Origin: Melanocharis versteri
Lineage: Eukaryota; Chordata; Aves; Passeriformes; Melanocharitidae
DNA length: 64,000 bases
Direction: 5' to 3'
Assembly (NCBI GenBank): GCA_013397845.1
Contig: VZTG01008989.1
Coordinates: 228,687-292,686 of the forward strand
Part shown: positions 1-11,513 of the stretch, in pieces
How positions within the stretch are numbered: the first letter of the stretch is position 1
Layout of the letters: every line of letters begins with the position of its first letter
The notes under the pieces: model-generated
Seen by the model: the letters and a program-made list of their open reading frames with translations, nothing else
Database searches by the model: none
Told to the model about the DNA's origin: nothing
Translations under genes and position numbers: made by a program

Positions 1-3000
1 GGTATAAAATTGTCTTATGTAAATATCATAGGTATTTTAGCAAAAATTTGATATCTGAGTTGTAACATCTCAAATTTTCAACCAATCTTAAAAGAACTGT
101 GTTAGAAAATGCTTTATGTGATTTATTTTAAATATAATACGGTCAAGATTCAACTCAATTAGATGATGTGGTGGTGAATTGTGAGTAAGCTGGGAAGGAT
201 GCAGCCTAACTTTTAGGTCTACAGAGGGAAGGATCTTTGGCTTCCAAACAACATTTTTCACAGAAATTATTACAATATGACTTGGGGAGATGAGCTCAGA
301 CCCTCTTGATGCTTAAAAGGCTGAACCTGGATTTGGTTTTAGGAGACAATGTAATGGTTACACAGAAACACTTCTGAAAACTAGTAAAAGCCTTGGATGG
401 AACCAAAATCATTTTAGTCTGTGAAGACTGTTACTTTGCCTGATTCCTCCCATTTTTAAATTTTTTTTTCAGAAATTGATCAATTGTATTTCCTTTTGAC
501 AAAGTTGTCATTCCAGGCTGTTCTGGATTTACTTCTAGAAATACAGTCACCAGTCTTTGCTGATTGGTGAAATCTTATCGTTTCTCAGCTGATGTTACCC
601 TACTTAAAGGATTTCCTTCTTCTGACCTCTCAGTCTATGTATGCTTATGGGTGTACAAGCTGGAAACCTTGACTATAATGAAAGTCCCTTTCTAAGGCAT
701 ACAGTTTCAAATATTTTTTGCTTTATTTAGTTTCATCTATAGTTCATGGAACTATCTTTTTCTAATAAAATGCTTACTTTTTATTCACTTCCAGTCCTAT
801 TAAAGAGAATGAAAAAATTACCTTCCAGAAGATAATTCAGTCTCGTGTCTTGCCCCGTTTGTGCCTTTTCAAAGTAAGGCTAAATCTTTTTGATTTAATC
901 TTAAACTAGATAGCATTTTCATACAGATTAGTTTTAAATTTCCTGTGTAAAATGTCTTCTGAGACTGTATGTAGGCTTTAAAGGGGTGATTGTACATTTC
1001 TAAATGTGAAGTGATAAAGCTCCATTTACAAAGTCTCAGGACACACATTCTTTTTCAGTCATGGCTCCACAGTCTACTGTTGCCTTCACTCATCCCTGAC
1101 AAAGACAAATGTTCCCTCAAATTTCCTTGTGGAGCTGCTGCCTGGCCTCTCATCCCAAGTAATCCAGACTAGGATATCCTTAAACTAACTATGAAAGGAT
1201 CTTGAGTTGTCCAAATCTTAGAGGTGAGCCTAACTAGACCTTTTTCTTACAGTGGACAGAACATAACCTCTGAGAGGACTGTAAATTTCTAAAGGCTACA
1301 TTTACATTAAGCTAAACTGGGACAGGCAATGTTTAAAATACAGAAACTCAGTTTCTTCTGAGTGAGAGCATAAAAATATAACAGACCTTTCCCCTCACAT
1401 TCTTTGTCTCAGTCCAGCAACATTTTGTGGCATTTTGGGTTGCAGCAGGCCCCACGCAGGCTGAATCTTCCTGCGAAATCTGAGCTCATGGCTGCCCCAA
1501 AGGCTAGGCTTACTTCCCTCTTCTGACTGCAGTTGTCTGCTCCTTCTTTTTCATGAGCTCTTGTGTTTTTTAGACACCCCCAGCTTTCTGAAACAGCACA
1601 AAACACTCACTTTTGGTGGCAGCAAGCTGTCACATTGACACAGCTGTCTTGCACAACCTTATCCTTGGTGCCTCTGGGTCACTAAGAAAGAATTTCTCTC
1701 TTGCTTCAAAGACTTGGCTCCGTCATTTTCTGCTTCTTTCAGGCATCTGCTAATATCTGCCCTCGCTGCAGGCTTCCTCCCCACTGGGTCATGCCCTCAT
1801 GCTCCAGAAGACTTTCCCAGCTCAGGGCTCTCCTTCACCAGAGGCAGGGCAGGCACAGCAAGGCAAAGGGGCAACCCCCTGGCTGGTCTCTGAAAGGGAG
1901 CAGGGTAGACACGGCACTCTGTGCATGCACTGATATATAGCATCCCCCTCCCTCATACTCGGCCAGGGGCAGCAGTGGTTGTAGATATGCTGGAAGTCAC
2001 AGTCTTTTGGGCTGGGGGGGAAATTGGACCTTTTTCAATAAGAAGAGTTTTGGACCTCAATTCAGTGGTGATCATTTCAGTTTTACTGCATTCCCTCTGG
2101 TTGTTTCACCAAGAAACTCATTCCTTATTTGAAAAATACATGTAGGGGATGCCACCCCACCATCAGACACCCTGCTCCCTTAGTTCAGTCTCTCCCTGTC
2201 CACTGGGATCAGTTCCCTGGGAAACATGTTTTTGGCTCATGACCCTGTATCTTCCTGGGACACTTATTCTTACGAATACAGAATCATAAGCCGTGTCAAT
2301 GAATCTACCAGAGTTTCCTGAAAATTAGTGGTAGTACAGTGTTTCCCACTTCCAGCATTTTGTACTGACAAAATAGCCTTGCATGAGAAGAAACCTCTGC
2401 CCACTGCTTCCCTTCCTATTCTGCCTCTTAGATTTTCTCAGTGGACCCAGGACCCAAAGCCTCTTCACAGCAAGCCCACTCAGGGAAAACTGGGAAGCCC
2501 ACAGTTACACTGCTGGAACTCTGCCAAAGGTACAGCCAAAATATAATTCTGTATAAATTCTGAATCACTATCAGATGCTGGGAATGAGAAGGGTAGCTGA
2601 ATTCCCTGGGTCTCCTCGACTAGTGAAAATTGAAGCATCTGGCAAGAAGACCAATTTCCAAGCTATGGAAGAGAAACCCTCAGAACCTCAAAAACATTTG
2701 GGAATATTTTTTCGGAAAGGGAGAGCTGAAATTTTTGTGTAGGCAGCTGTAAAAAAATCTATTCTAGTTCTTAGTACTAATAATATCTCTCACAATTATA
2801 CTTATATAGCTCCTCTTATATAGAAAATTATGTGGATGCATTTACAGAATGGTACCAAGAATCATTGAGCTTACCTAGGCTCAGTCACCTAAAAGTTGGG
2901 TATCTAAGCTATTTATCCTGGTATCTTCCTAATGGAGAGAAGTAAGTGCCTGCAGCAGAAAGTTCATTTATTGTTAGATGTCAGTCTTGGTGTATTACCT

Positions 3001-3221
3001 CGTGGGGGTACTGTTCCCTGAGACTGCTTTGTCCCGTGAGGAAATCTCATCCAAAATTACAACAATTTATTTACCACTTAGGAGTAATCTATTAAAGATT
3101 TATGTTATGGGAAAATGGGCCATATTTTAAAAAAAATGTTGTGAATCATGGCTTGTCAGCTGAGCAATACGAATCAGTTACTGCACACTCCTCATGATGC
3201 TAATTCTAGGTTTTCCTCACG
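1..3221. other. AT-rich non-coding stretch
   Basis: I see no gene here. The open frames (for example 990-1172, 1701-1940 and 2328-2546 on +) are under 100 codons, low in conserved character and unlike any family I know. The only local structure noted is the small inverted repeat at 43-78. It could be intergenic or intronic. Confidence 0.6.
43..78. repeat. Small inverted repeat
   Basis: Arms AAAATTTGA (43-51) and TCAAATTTT (70-78) are perfect reverse complements around an 18-base spacer. The arms are AT-only apart from one base, so chance is a realistic explanation in this composition. No function is claimed. Confidence 0.3.
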
Positions 3222-3244
3222 AGCTGTGGTGCTCAAGGCAAGGA
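3222..3244. repeat. Dispersed 23-bp element, copy A
   Basis: This 23-base string begins AGCTGTGGTGCTCAAGG and is repeated exactly, in the same orientation, at 6578-6600. The flanks of the two copies do not match by eye. An exact 23-mer is not expected by chance in 64 kb, so both copies probably derive from an old dispersed repeat or a short duplication. The family is not recognised. Confidence 0.5.
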
Positions 3245-4529
3245 CCAAGGCTATGCAAAAGTGACCTGCTCTATTTGACCTTGGTGGAATGAGATGGAGT
3301 GTTACAATTTTTTTCTGCTGGTTAATACAACACGAAGTTTCTGTGAAGAAAAAAATAATCAGTTGGATTTTTATATCCTGTTGAGAAATTCCATTAACTC
3401 CATGAATGTTATGATTGCTTTTAGATGAAGCTGCATGCGACTTACTGGATGAGAAGAAATATTTAATTCTTGAATTGTGTTTAAGCAAGAATTAAAGTAC
3501 AGGAGTGTAATATTTTTCATCCTGTAAATGACAGCTCAGGTGCTACCTAACTCCAGAGGTGAAAAAACTCAATTTTTGTCTTAAAGGTCTTGATACACCC
3601 AAACTCTGCTTCAAGACATAACCTCAGAACTCTTCTGTCTTAACAGGCTCTGAATCCTGGGGATTCTTGAAACCATGTACAGCTCATTTGAACTTCACAG
3701 TTAGATCTCATCTTTCCCTCATACTCAGCACTTTTGGAATATGAGGGATCTTTATGAGCCTCCATCGGGACCTCTCCAGATGAAAATAGCTGAAAATGCT
3801 AATTATTTTTACAAACCTTTTGCAAAGCATGTAGGGTTGATTCACCAGAACAGCATCCACTACAATAAAATGCTTGCTAATTCTGGTCTGCCTACACAAG
3901 CCCAGAAGAACAATCTTGGTTTTACTAAAATTGTTTATTTAGCCTGTCACTTTTAAAATGCTTTCTTCACCTCAGAATTTCTTGGAGGCTGAAAGGCTCA
4001 AAACAGCTCTTCTGGTAATTGCAACCTGGCTGGAAATTCTTGGCATTGGGCTGAGGAGAAATGTGCCAACCTGGGAAGCAGGATCTTCTGGTGGCCTGAA
4101 GGGAAGCATTGACAGGAGGTTAGGGCACTGTGGGGAGGATATTTGAAAACTAAAGACATATGAAATAGTGCATATGTGTTGGTTAATATAGCACAGCATA
4201 ATTATTGGGTTTCTCTGCAAAAATATTCAGGATGAAAAAAAAAAAGAAATTCCCATTTCTAAGAGTTTCTTTTCTCTGAACTGAAGTTTACAGACTTCCC
4301 ACAAAAACTTAATTTAAAGGCCACTTATGAAAGCCAGACTATGTTTTACACAGCATTGTGTCTGAGCACAATTTTTCAGATGCTCATTCTCTGGCATGCT
4401 GAGAAGAGCTGGGCAGTTCCACACATGAGTTCCGGTTTCATCCCATTTAAAGATTATCTGGGTAATATGCACTTGGGGCAGCATTAGAAGCCCTCTCTAT
4501 AGTTACTGGAAATCAATAAATCCCCCTGA
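3245..4529. other. AT-rich non-coding stretch
   Basis: No gene is recognised. A + strand frame at 3741-3956 (71 codons) has a fairly protein-like composition, but it overlaps minus-strand frames, matches no family I know and has no splice context. I treat it as a chance frame. Nothing else stands out. Confidence 0.55.
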
Positions 4530-4540
4530 GTATAAAAGGG
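4530..4540 (+). promoter_or_regulatory. TATA-box-like sequence
   Basis: GTATAAAAGGG matches the vertebrate TATA consensus closely. There is no CpG enrichment, clear initiator or downstream reading frame to support a promoter, and such matches occur by chance in AT-rich DNA. Listed only as a candidate. Confidence 0.2.
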
Positions 4541-4921
4541 TGAGTCTGATTTTGGATGGGTTGAATCAACTTCTGGTCTCCCCTGACACTGCAGCAACTG
4601 TGTTTTTGTTGGTGCTGTAACTAAGCTTACCAGATGAAAGTTTTCATGGTATTAATAAATCCACTTATTAGCAAGGATGGATAGAATATGTAGGCAATGC
4701 AGTTTCCATTTGATCCCAGTTTTAAAAGATGGTAGTAGTCACTGAATATAGAAGGTATTCCTAGAATTTTGTAGAGATGAAACTAGAAGGATTCCATAAA
4801 CTGAACAGGAGAATCATAGGTGTTATTGTAAAAACAGAGGGAAATAAATCCTCTCTGGAGTCTTTGACTGTTTTTTAAAAAGTCAGCTCTATTGAATTCT
4901 GTCACAACAACAGAATTTCCT
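4541..4921. other. Non-coding stretch upstream of a poly(A) run
   Basis: AT-rich sequence without a usable frame. It leads into the A-run at 4935. If that run is a retroposon tail, the body of the element would lie here, but I recognise no element. Confidence 0.5.
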
Positions 4922-4932
4922 ATTAAATGCTT

Positions 4933-4964
<32 letters not shown>
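4922..4964 (+). repeat. ATTAAA followed by a 30-base poly(A) run
   Basis: A run of 30 A residues (4935-4964) is preceded by ATTAAA at 4922-4927, a common variant polyadenylation signal. This layout is what the 3' end of a retroposed transcript looks like. Retrocopies are uncommon in birds and I found no target-site duplication. Unknown bases at 4980-4981 suggest the assembly was unsure here, so the run length may be unreliable. Confidence 0.4.
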
Positions 4965-4968
<4 letters not shown>

Positions 4969-4979
4969 TATATAGAAAA

Positions 4980-4981
4980 NN
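4980..4981. other. Two ambiguous bases
   Basis: Two N characters lie just downstream of the poly(A) run. This is most likely a base-calling or assembly problem caused by the homopolymer. Confidence 0.95.
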
Positions 4982-6577
4982 ATTAGGACATTCTTAAGTT
5001 AGAGAAAACACAAAAAAAGTAAGAGTTTTCAGCTGTGCTGTGCACATACAACTTCCATCAGCACTGATGGTAAGGAAGACACAAGCCCGCTGGGGAAACA
5101 AACCCACTGAAATGGCCACGCTTCCAGTCAGGCAATGGTGTTTCTAGTAGGCGTGACTCTTGTTCTACCCTACCAACAGACAACGCTCATTTGTGTCCTA
5201 GGGATTGGCGTTACTTTCAAAAGGGGAAGACAAGGGCCCTTAGTGTCGCTTCCAGATTCTTTGTTAACCCGGTGACATTTTGATTCCAGCAAGGGCCTGC
5301 CGTCTCTGAGCTCTGGCAGTAGCAGTACAACCTGCACATCTGCCTGTGCTTTTAGGGGGCATCCCGTGCTCCTGAATCGTCGCCTGCAGCGTTTGAAAAA
5401 GCACACCAGAGGGCAGAAGTGATTGACTGCTTCCCAGAGCCGGGCTGGCAGGAGCGGGGATGCGGAGCCCTCCGTGCTCCTTTGCCAGGTGTGAGCTGGG
5501 TTTGGGTGATGTGATGGGGCCGGTGGGGTGGTTTTGCACGGACAGACCTCTTCCAGCCTGGAACTCTGATTTGCTTCTCTACTGGAGACCCGTTCTTCTC
5601 CTCCCCATGACTAAACTCAAACCAGATGGTACCTCCCAAAGTGAACAAACATTTTTTGCTTCATTTAGTGCAAAAGTAACGCATACGAAATGTTAAAAAT
5701 GCAAAATACAAGAAGTGTCATGATAAATGTGGTTCTGTGGCAAAGGAGTCACACAGCTACGAAAAGACTTGTTAGATACATTTTGATAAACAATCAGGCA
5801 GCTTTAAATAGCTGTACCAGAAAAAATGAAATAAGCAGTACATTTCCCCTTTGAAGTTTTGACAAGGGTAGCAATCACAGATTGTACTATTTTTACTAAA
5901 CTCACTGAGTATTTACATGCCTTTTTTTTCCAACTTTTTTTTTTTCCCCAAGACAGCTGTGAGTAGACGGCATAGCTACTCACACTCTTGGGTACTCTGC
6001 AAAAAGAAATGTTGGAGAGGTTTTTGGATATATTGTCTCATTGTCTTCTGCATCACAGTGCAACATGTGGGCAGGATTTTCTGTGCCAAAAGGACCGAGA
6101 ATATTCTTCTGTGCTATTATTGTCACCAAGAAAAACTGATTCTGCAGGCAATGGAAAATGTTAAATTTCAATCATGATGGATCTGATTTTTCAACCCCAT
6201 AATGGAGGACATATGTGAGGAAATATTGTGGCCATATCTGATGATCGTATAGAGCATTAGATAACAGAAAATACAGTGCTTTATAAATCTAAAATATCTA
6301 GACAAGGGTTTTTCTAGGAGTGAAACCAGTTTTCTCCAAGTCACACTTGTATCCTTGGCAGCTGGTAGCTCTCACCCCGTGGATGATGCCATTCGTACAG
6401 CTCGTTCAGCCAAGAGCTGAAAAAGTACATCATAGATGTTATTTCATCTCCAAATGTTCTGTGTGACAAGTCATTGCCACAGCTCAGTTGAAGCCCTTTG
6501 AGGCCAAAGCAGGACAATCTAAAAGAATAGTGCCAGCTGAATGAAAAATGTTCAATGTATTTTACACAGATTTGAAC
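4982..6577. other. Non-coding stretch with a mildly GC-richer interior
   Basis: About 5210-5560 is richer in G+C and has more CpG than its surroundings, but much weaker than the island at 32-33 kb. Overlapping short frames occur on both strands there, the pattern expected from GC composition. I see no gene. Confidence 0.5.
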
Positions 6578-6600
6578 AGCTGTGGTGCTCAAGGCAAGGA
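6578..6600. repeat. Dispersed 23-bp element, copy B
   Basis: Exact same-orientation copy of the element at 3222-3244. It lies about 20 bases before a CR1 3'-tail remnant, so it may mark the edge of an older composite insertion. Confidence 0.5.
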
Positions 6601-6620
6601 AGATTTCATGGAGTTTAGAT

Positions 6621-6655
6621 AATCATAGAATCATAAAATCCTTAAGGCTGGAACA
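6621..6655 (-). mobile_element. CR1 LINE 3'-end remnant
   Basis: AATCATAGAATCATAAAATC followed by a ...AAGGCTGGAA stretch is the reverse complement of the CR1 3' end, which ends in short repeats of the type ATTCTATGATT. Only the terminal few tens of bases are recognisable. CR1 is the dominant LINE of birds and is typically 5'-truncated. Confidence 0.7.
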
Positions 6656-6664
6656 TGTAATTAG

Positions 6665-6750
6665 CTTCACAATATTGATGAATTTTTATCCATGGTTTAT
6701 GGCTAGGGAGATTGGCACAGAAAAGGTAAGCAGTTAGCCCTTGGGAAACA
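6665..6750 (-). mobile_element. MIR-like SINE relic
   Basis: The segment around 6711-6742 (TTGGCACAGAAAAGG..., then ...AGTTAGCCCTTGG) resembles the reverse complement of the MIR 3' half: ...GGCACAGAGAGGTTAAGT..CTTGCCC. The upstream TTTATCCATGG..TTTATGG part also aligns loosely. MIRs are ancient tRNA-derived SINEs kept at low density in bird genomes. Diverged, so the family call is moderate. Confidence 0.5.
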
Positions 6751-8836
6751 AAAATATTTTATGCCCTAGAGGGAAGCAGAACTCAGGCAAGTCAAGCAGT
6801 AAACCTGCCCATATCTTATTTTCTGTAGCCCCATTTTGTGGAACTACTGTTTCTGATTTGGAGGAGATGGCAAACAACAGTTCAAGGTCACAAAGAGGTG
6901 TTTTGTTTTATAGCAATATAAAGAGAAGGAAAATGCATTTCTCCTCAGATCTCCTTCTTATAGGTATCTAATAGCAATTGACAATTCCAATAACACAAGG
7001 CATAAATTCATGTAATTAATTATTCAGGCTTCAAAAAGAAGGAGATTGTTTTAGACTGTGTCCTTCTTTTTAAAAAGGTATTTGTATATTTTGCCTTCCA
7101 GTTTTTGATCCTGTATGATACACTTAAAATATATTTTTAGCTTTCCTCCACAACCATGGGAATTAGAAGTTTCGCTGTTGTTGAGAATGAGAGCTGAAAT
7201 CCCTTTCAGAAAGGAACTAGGGTTTTCTGGAAAAGGTGAGTTCTATAAGGCTTGTCATAGCCACCCACCTCACTATCATTTTTGCTTCCCTTGATTAGCA
7301 GAATAAAGTTTTAAAACATCCCGATCTCTTCATGGGCAACATGGAAAGTAAACAGGATCTTTCTGCTGCTTTCAGATCACACGGCTGTTAATATTTCCAG
7401 CTGGGATGTTCAATGCGGGTGTCTGGGTTCTGGTTTGCTGACTGGCCAGGCTGGAAACATCGTCCAAGTACATGGCAGCTCCTCCTGGTCCTGGCAGACA
7501 CCGCAATGCTCAGGGGGCAGTGATGGCTGGAAGAAAACATTCCCTCTGATATGTCCTGGGGACCCCATTCAGGACATCCTAGGTTTTGCAGTACCACCAC
7601 TTAGATGCAGTTTACATGACTTTGGTGAAGCAATTGGTGCTGCTCCTTGTTAGAAGTTATACCTTATCGCACCTGTGCAACCTCTGTTGTTGCCTGGAGA
7701 TGCAGGGAGGCAATCAGGCACTGAGCAGCAGTGGTTAACACAGAAGGAGCAAGTATCGTGCCACACATTTAAGAAGGGGACTCCCAGGCACAGGAAAATG
7801 CATCTTAGCTTCCAGATCCCAGGCTGAACTTTGAGGCTGTTAAAAAGAAACAGATTTTGTAGAACTGCCATAATAGTAAAAGTGCTTTCAAATTGGTTTT
7901 GAAACTTTTGACGCCTGAAAGAGTATAAGAACAGATGTGTTGGTTTTCCTGCATGGGAAGGAGTGGTGCCACGGATGTATCGAGGTGGTTTATCAGTTGG
8001 AGGTGAAAGATGTGGGCTATCTGTGTGCTTCACACAGCCATGTTCAATTTTATGCTTGCTGCAGGGGGTGGGGCAGAGCAGTGGGTATTTCTGTCTGAAT
8101 CGAGATACATCCCCACACTTGTGTGGTGGGGGTTAGAGGTCCTACAGTTAGGACCAGGAAGATCATGGATGTTGTGGCTGGGCTCCAGGGCCCTTCTGAG
8201 ATTCCAGAATTGCCATGATTGGCCAAGAGCTGCCCAGGTCCTTCTCAGTTCCACCAGTGGCAAATGGCACCATCTCATACAAGCTGAGAGGAGAAGTTGG
8301 TTACAAACCCAGAACAGCTTTCTGGAGCCAGTAGTCAAGGAGTGTGGGACAAAAGAATCCCTCCTGAAAGGCTGAGCCCTGTTTTGGATGTGGGTCAGGG
8401 TGTGCCTTTCAGAGTTTTAGGGGTGTGAGCAAATGGTCTGAGCACAGCTGAAGTTTACAAAAACTGTCTGTCAACAGGCAAGAATGGTTGTTTCTCTGAT
8501 GTTTGGGCAGGTGACGTAAGAGCAGATACTGTGTTCACAGTCCACTTGAAGGCATACTACCCAGTTTCTAAACACTACTGTATTATCAAAAATTACTAAT
8601 GAAGTACAATGCTTTGAGGGAATTTCGTGGGAAGAAAGTGATTGTAATTCAAAAAAAACAGCAGAATCAAAAGAAATGGCACCTAACCATGGGAGATAAC
8701 ATACCGCACTGAGATTTGTTTCTATGGAAGGGAAGAAGCAGAGCTTCTTAGGTAAATTCCTTTGGTACCACTGAGAGAGTGCCCTGCAGTGTGACTTCCC
8801 TGCTCCGTCAGATGGAAGATGCTTTCTATGGGATAT
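6751..8836. other. Non-coding stretch
   Basis: Only short frames occur. The longest are 7650-8033 on - and 8010-8375 on +, which are mutually incompatible with other frames and unlike known proteins. No repeat or regulatory structure is recognised with confidence. Confidence 0.55.
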
Positions 8837-8852
8837 CTGTGATTCTATGATT
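8837..8852 (+). mobile_element. CR1 3'-tail remnant
   Basis: CTGTGATTCTATGATT is the characteristic terminal repeat of avian CR1. Little of the upstream CR1 3' UTR is recognisable, so this is a heavily decayed or very short copy. Confidence 0.6.
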
Positions 8853-9345
8853 TTTTTATACAGGCTACAGTTCTCCCACTCTCCTCATCTTTAGGATACC
8901 GGCCAGCTGTTAATAGCAGGAAACAAAGGTGGCAAGGTAGGGGTCCTGATTTTGTTTGTGATGTTTTTTGGAAGAAGAGTAGAGACCCTGTTGGTTTTTC
9001 CCTGCTCTGGGCAGATTCCTGGTGACTTGCGCAGCATTGAGTGGTGGAGACAGACAGAAGGGAAATTATGGTAATGTATGCCCTGGGCTGGAGAGGGGAA
9101 AACATTGGTTTTACTGCCCTGATGGCTCTGGTTGCAAACTCAGCAATACCTGTGCATTATACAGATGTTAGATGGAAGAGACCGGCTGGTTAGTGGTGTC
9201 CTGCTTCTTCTGAGGATCCTTCTGACTAGGCAGTGTTGGACATATACAGCAGCAGAAAAATCATGACCAAGAACTTAGTGAATCCCACTGGGATTTACTA
9301 CTTTGTAAACGACATGCTAAACTGAATCAGAGACACTCCAGATTC
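8853..9345. other. Non-coding stretch
   Basis: No recognisable gene, repeat or regulatory element. It ends in a short T-rich tract (about 9348-9362) at the edge of the CpG-rich patch. Confidence 0.5.
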
Positions 9346-9720
9346 TTCATTTTTTTTATTATTAAAGAAAAGCCTCCCTAAGCCAGGAACCCAAATGTCA
9401 CTTCCACGATGAGCTGAGATGCGGGAACATCCCAGCTGTGAGACAAAGCTGCTGTTGCCCCGACCCCCTTCGGCCAGCACTCCCTCAACAGAGACGGTCG
9501 TACGAAAGTTCCCATTGCAGGTGCTCCCAAGCCCCGTCCCGCGGGCCCAAGCCGCTGTAAATACAGCGGAGTGACTGCACTGACGACGCTGACGCTGTCG
9601 TTCGGCATCGCCTAAAAACGAGGAAATACTCGAAACCCCGCAAGCCAAAAAGCACGGGCTGCTCGGGCCTTGGGGGCGACAGCGCTAGGTGTCACTGCAG
9701 CCCAAGGAAAAGGCAGCGCC
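9346..9720. other. Small CpG-rich patch with T-rich edge
   Basis: The stretch from about 9440 to 9720 is clearly richer in CpG than the flanking AT-rich DNA (for example the segments around 9530-9545 and 9580-9620). On the low-coordinate side it is bounded by a T-rich tract, which read on the minus strand looks like an A-rich tail. Overlapping minus-strand frames (9298-9648 and 9378-9608) are composition-driven and unrecognised. It may be a small CpG island or promoter, or a retroposed GC-rich transcript. Confidence 0.45.
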
Positions 9721-11485
9721 ACAGGGCTCCCAGGAATTGCCAGGGAAAAAGAAATTTTTTGCATTTCAGGAAAAGTTGATTCTGCTGGTGGCAAAGAAAT
9801 AAAAGAAAAAGACAACCACGTTAAAATGCAGATACAAGTATAAATATACGAATTTTATGTGAATAGCACCTTTTATTCAGAAGGAAAAGAGTAAATTGCT
9901 CTCTATTCTAGGATCACCTCTGTCAGCACGCAGTGATAGAATTCTCACCTTGTTTCAGCTGAGACTCCCATATTGAAAAAGGTCTGCTGTACTGAAACTG
10001 ATCAATGTTACTTCCTTAATTAGCTGCAAACTTTAGATAACTGATCTAACACCACTGATATAACTGAAGACACAAGAGAATAAGGAGCACAGGATGCAAG
10101 TACAGAGCATACCAAACCACCAACAAGCCTATGGAAAAACAGCCATACCTCTCCAACACCTCAAATTGTTCACTCATCTTCCTTTAACCTTTCCCCCTTA
10201 TTACTTTCCCCCTGCATCCTAGATGTCCTTATTTCCTCTACTCTTCCAGTCTAAATGTGTTCTGAAATAATTGCAGACATTGTGAGTTGGAAAAATTAGA
10301 GTGAAAAGAAGTGCAAATTTATATTCAGAGCAAATGAATTCTTGTATTTATCTATGTCTGGATTTCATCATTTGCTGATTTGTAATGTAGAAGAGCAGCG
10401 TGAATAAGAAACAAAGTTCTGGCAGTGGGTTTGGTGTTTTTTCTGTCTTTTGACAAATGTTGGCTTCTGTCAAAATAACCCGCCATAAAACCTTACATAG
10501 CTCCCTTGTGAGTTCTTCCTATGCCAGTTAAGTCCAAATGAAATTGAGTGGCTTTTTATTTACTTTTTTTTTATTATTATTTATTAAATGTGTCCAGACA
10601 GCCTCTGGCTACCTTTAGAAATTTTCAAATAAAACAAATGGCTTATTGATCTGTGTCAGCTCAGCTCAGAGTCCCCTCCAGGGTAAACTAGACATGTTCA
10701 CCACCACATCCTCAGGCAAGGGCCTGAGCAAACAGATGAACCATGCATCCTGCCCAAAAAATCAACAGGCTGGGATACTGGCAGACCAGTGGAGGAAATG
10801 ATTCTCACAGGCAGACAGATCTCCTACTGGTGAGTAGGTAGGAGGCATTTCTATGATGAAATGTCCCTGCTAAGAATGACAGGTGAAAGACTATCCCTGT
10901 TGATCTGCTGCAAAGAAAGAGAGGAGGATTGGGAGGTAATTTGGTGTCTGTCTTGCCTTCTCCCAACAGTGGGCTCAAAGCTGAGCTCTGCATTCATCCA
11001 CTGGTAGGAGTACTTTCCACTGAAATGGGTGGGTAATTATGGATCCAAAAAGGTTTCTGGAGGAGGTGAGTCACAGGATTGGCTGTTCATTTTTCAGATG
11101 CAAAGAAAGGATCCAGATTCATGGTGCTAAGTGAGCTGCTCTTGACCCTACTTTGAGAAGGGGGGCTGAACCAGAGACATCTGGAGCTCCCCTTCCCACC
11201 TCAGCTGTGCTGTGATCTAGAAAGTTTTTTCCATTTCTAGTTCCCAGGTTCATAGGTTGTATTACAGAAAAGTGATGGCGAAATTGAGATTCTGGTTTAC
11301 ACCTTTGCAGAGAAGGAAAAAACAGGGAGTTCAAAGATGTAGTAGGATCAAAGCCTCTTAAGAAAAGAATGTGACCTCATGGTGGCCTACCAAATTTGCT
11401 CTGGTTGAGTTTAGGAACTGTCTTTTTTCACCCAGTTACTTCAAGTGTAAAATTATCCTGTTAAGAATGGGTGCTAGCAGGTTAA
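9721..11485. other. AT-rich non-coding stretch
   Basis: No gene recognised. Frames are under 75 codons. Nothing beyond low-complexity A/T runs stands out. Confidence 0.6.
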
Positions 11486-11513
11486 AGAGCTGCAGACTGA
11501 TAAATGCAGCTCT
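11486..11513. repeat. Perfect 9-bp stem-loop
   Basis: Arms AGAGCTGCA (11486-11494) and TGCAGCTCT (11505-11513) are perfect reverse complements with a 10-base loop. The stem is too short for a microRNA precursor. It may be a protein-binding palindrome or chance. Confidence 0.35.

Noticed and set aside
3741..3956. 71-codon + frame with a protein-like composition
   Set aside because: No homology I can name, and overlapped by minus frames. Too short to support alone.
8512..8519. TGACGTAA CRE-like site, also at 23379-23386
   Set aside because: About two such 8-mers are expected by chance in this window, and no other motifs cluster with them.
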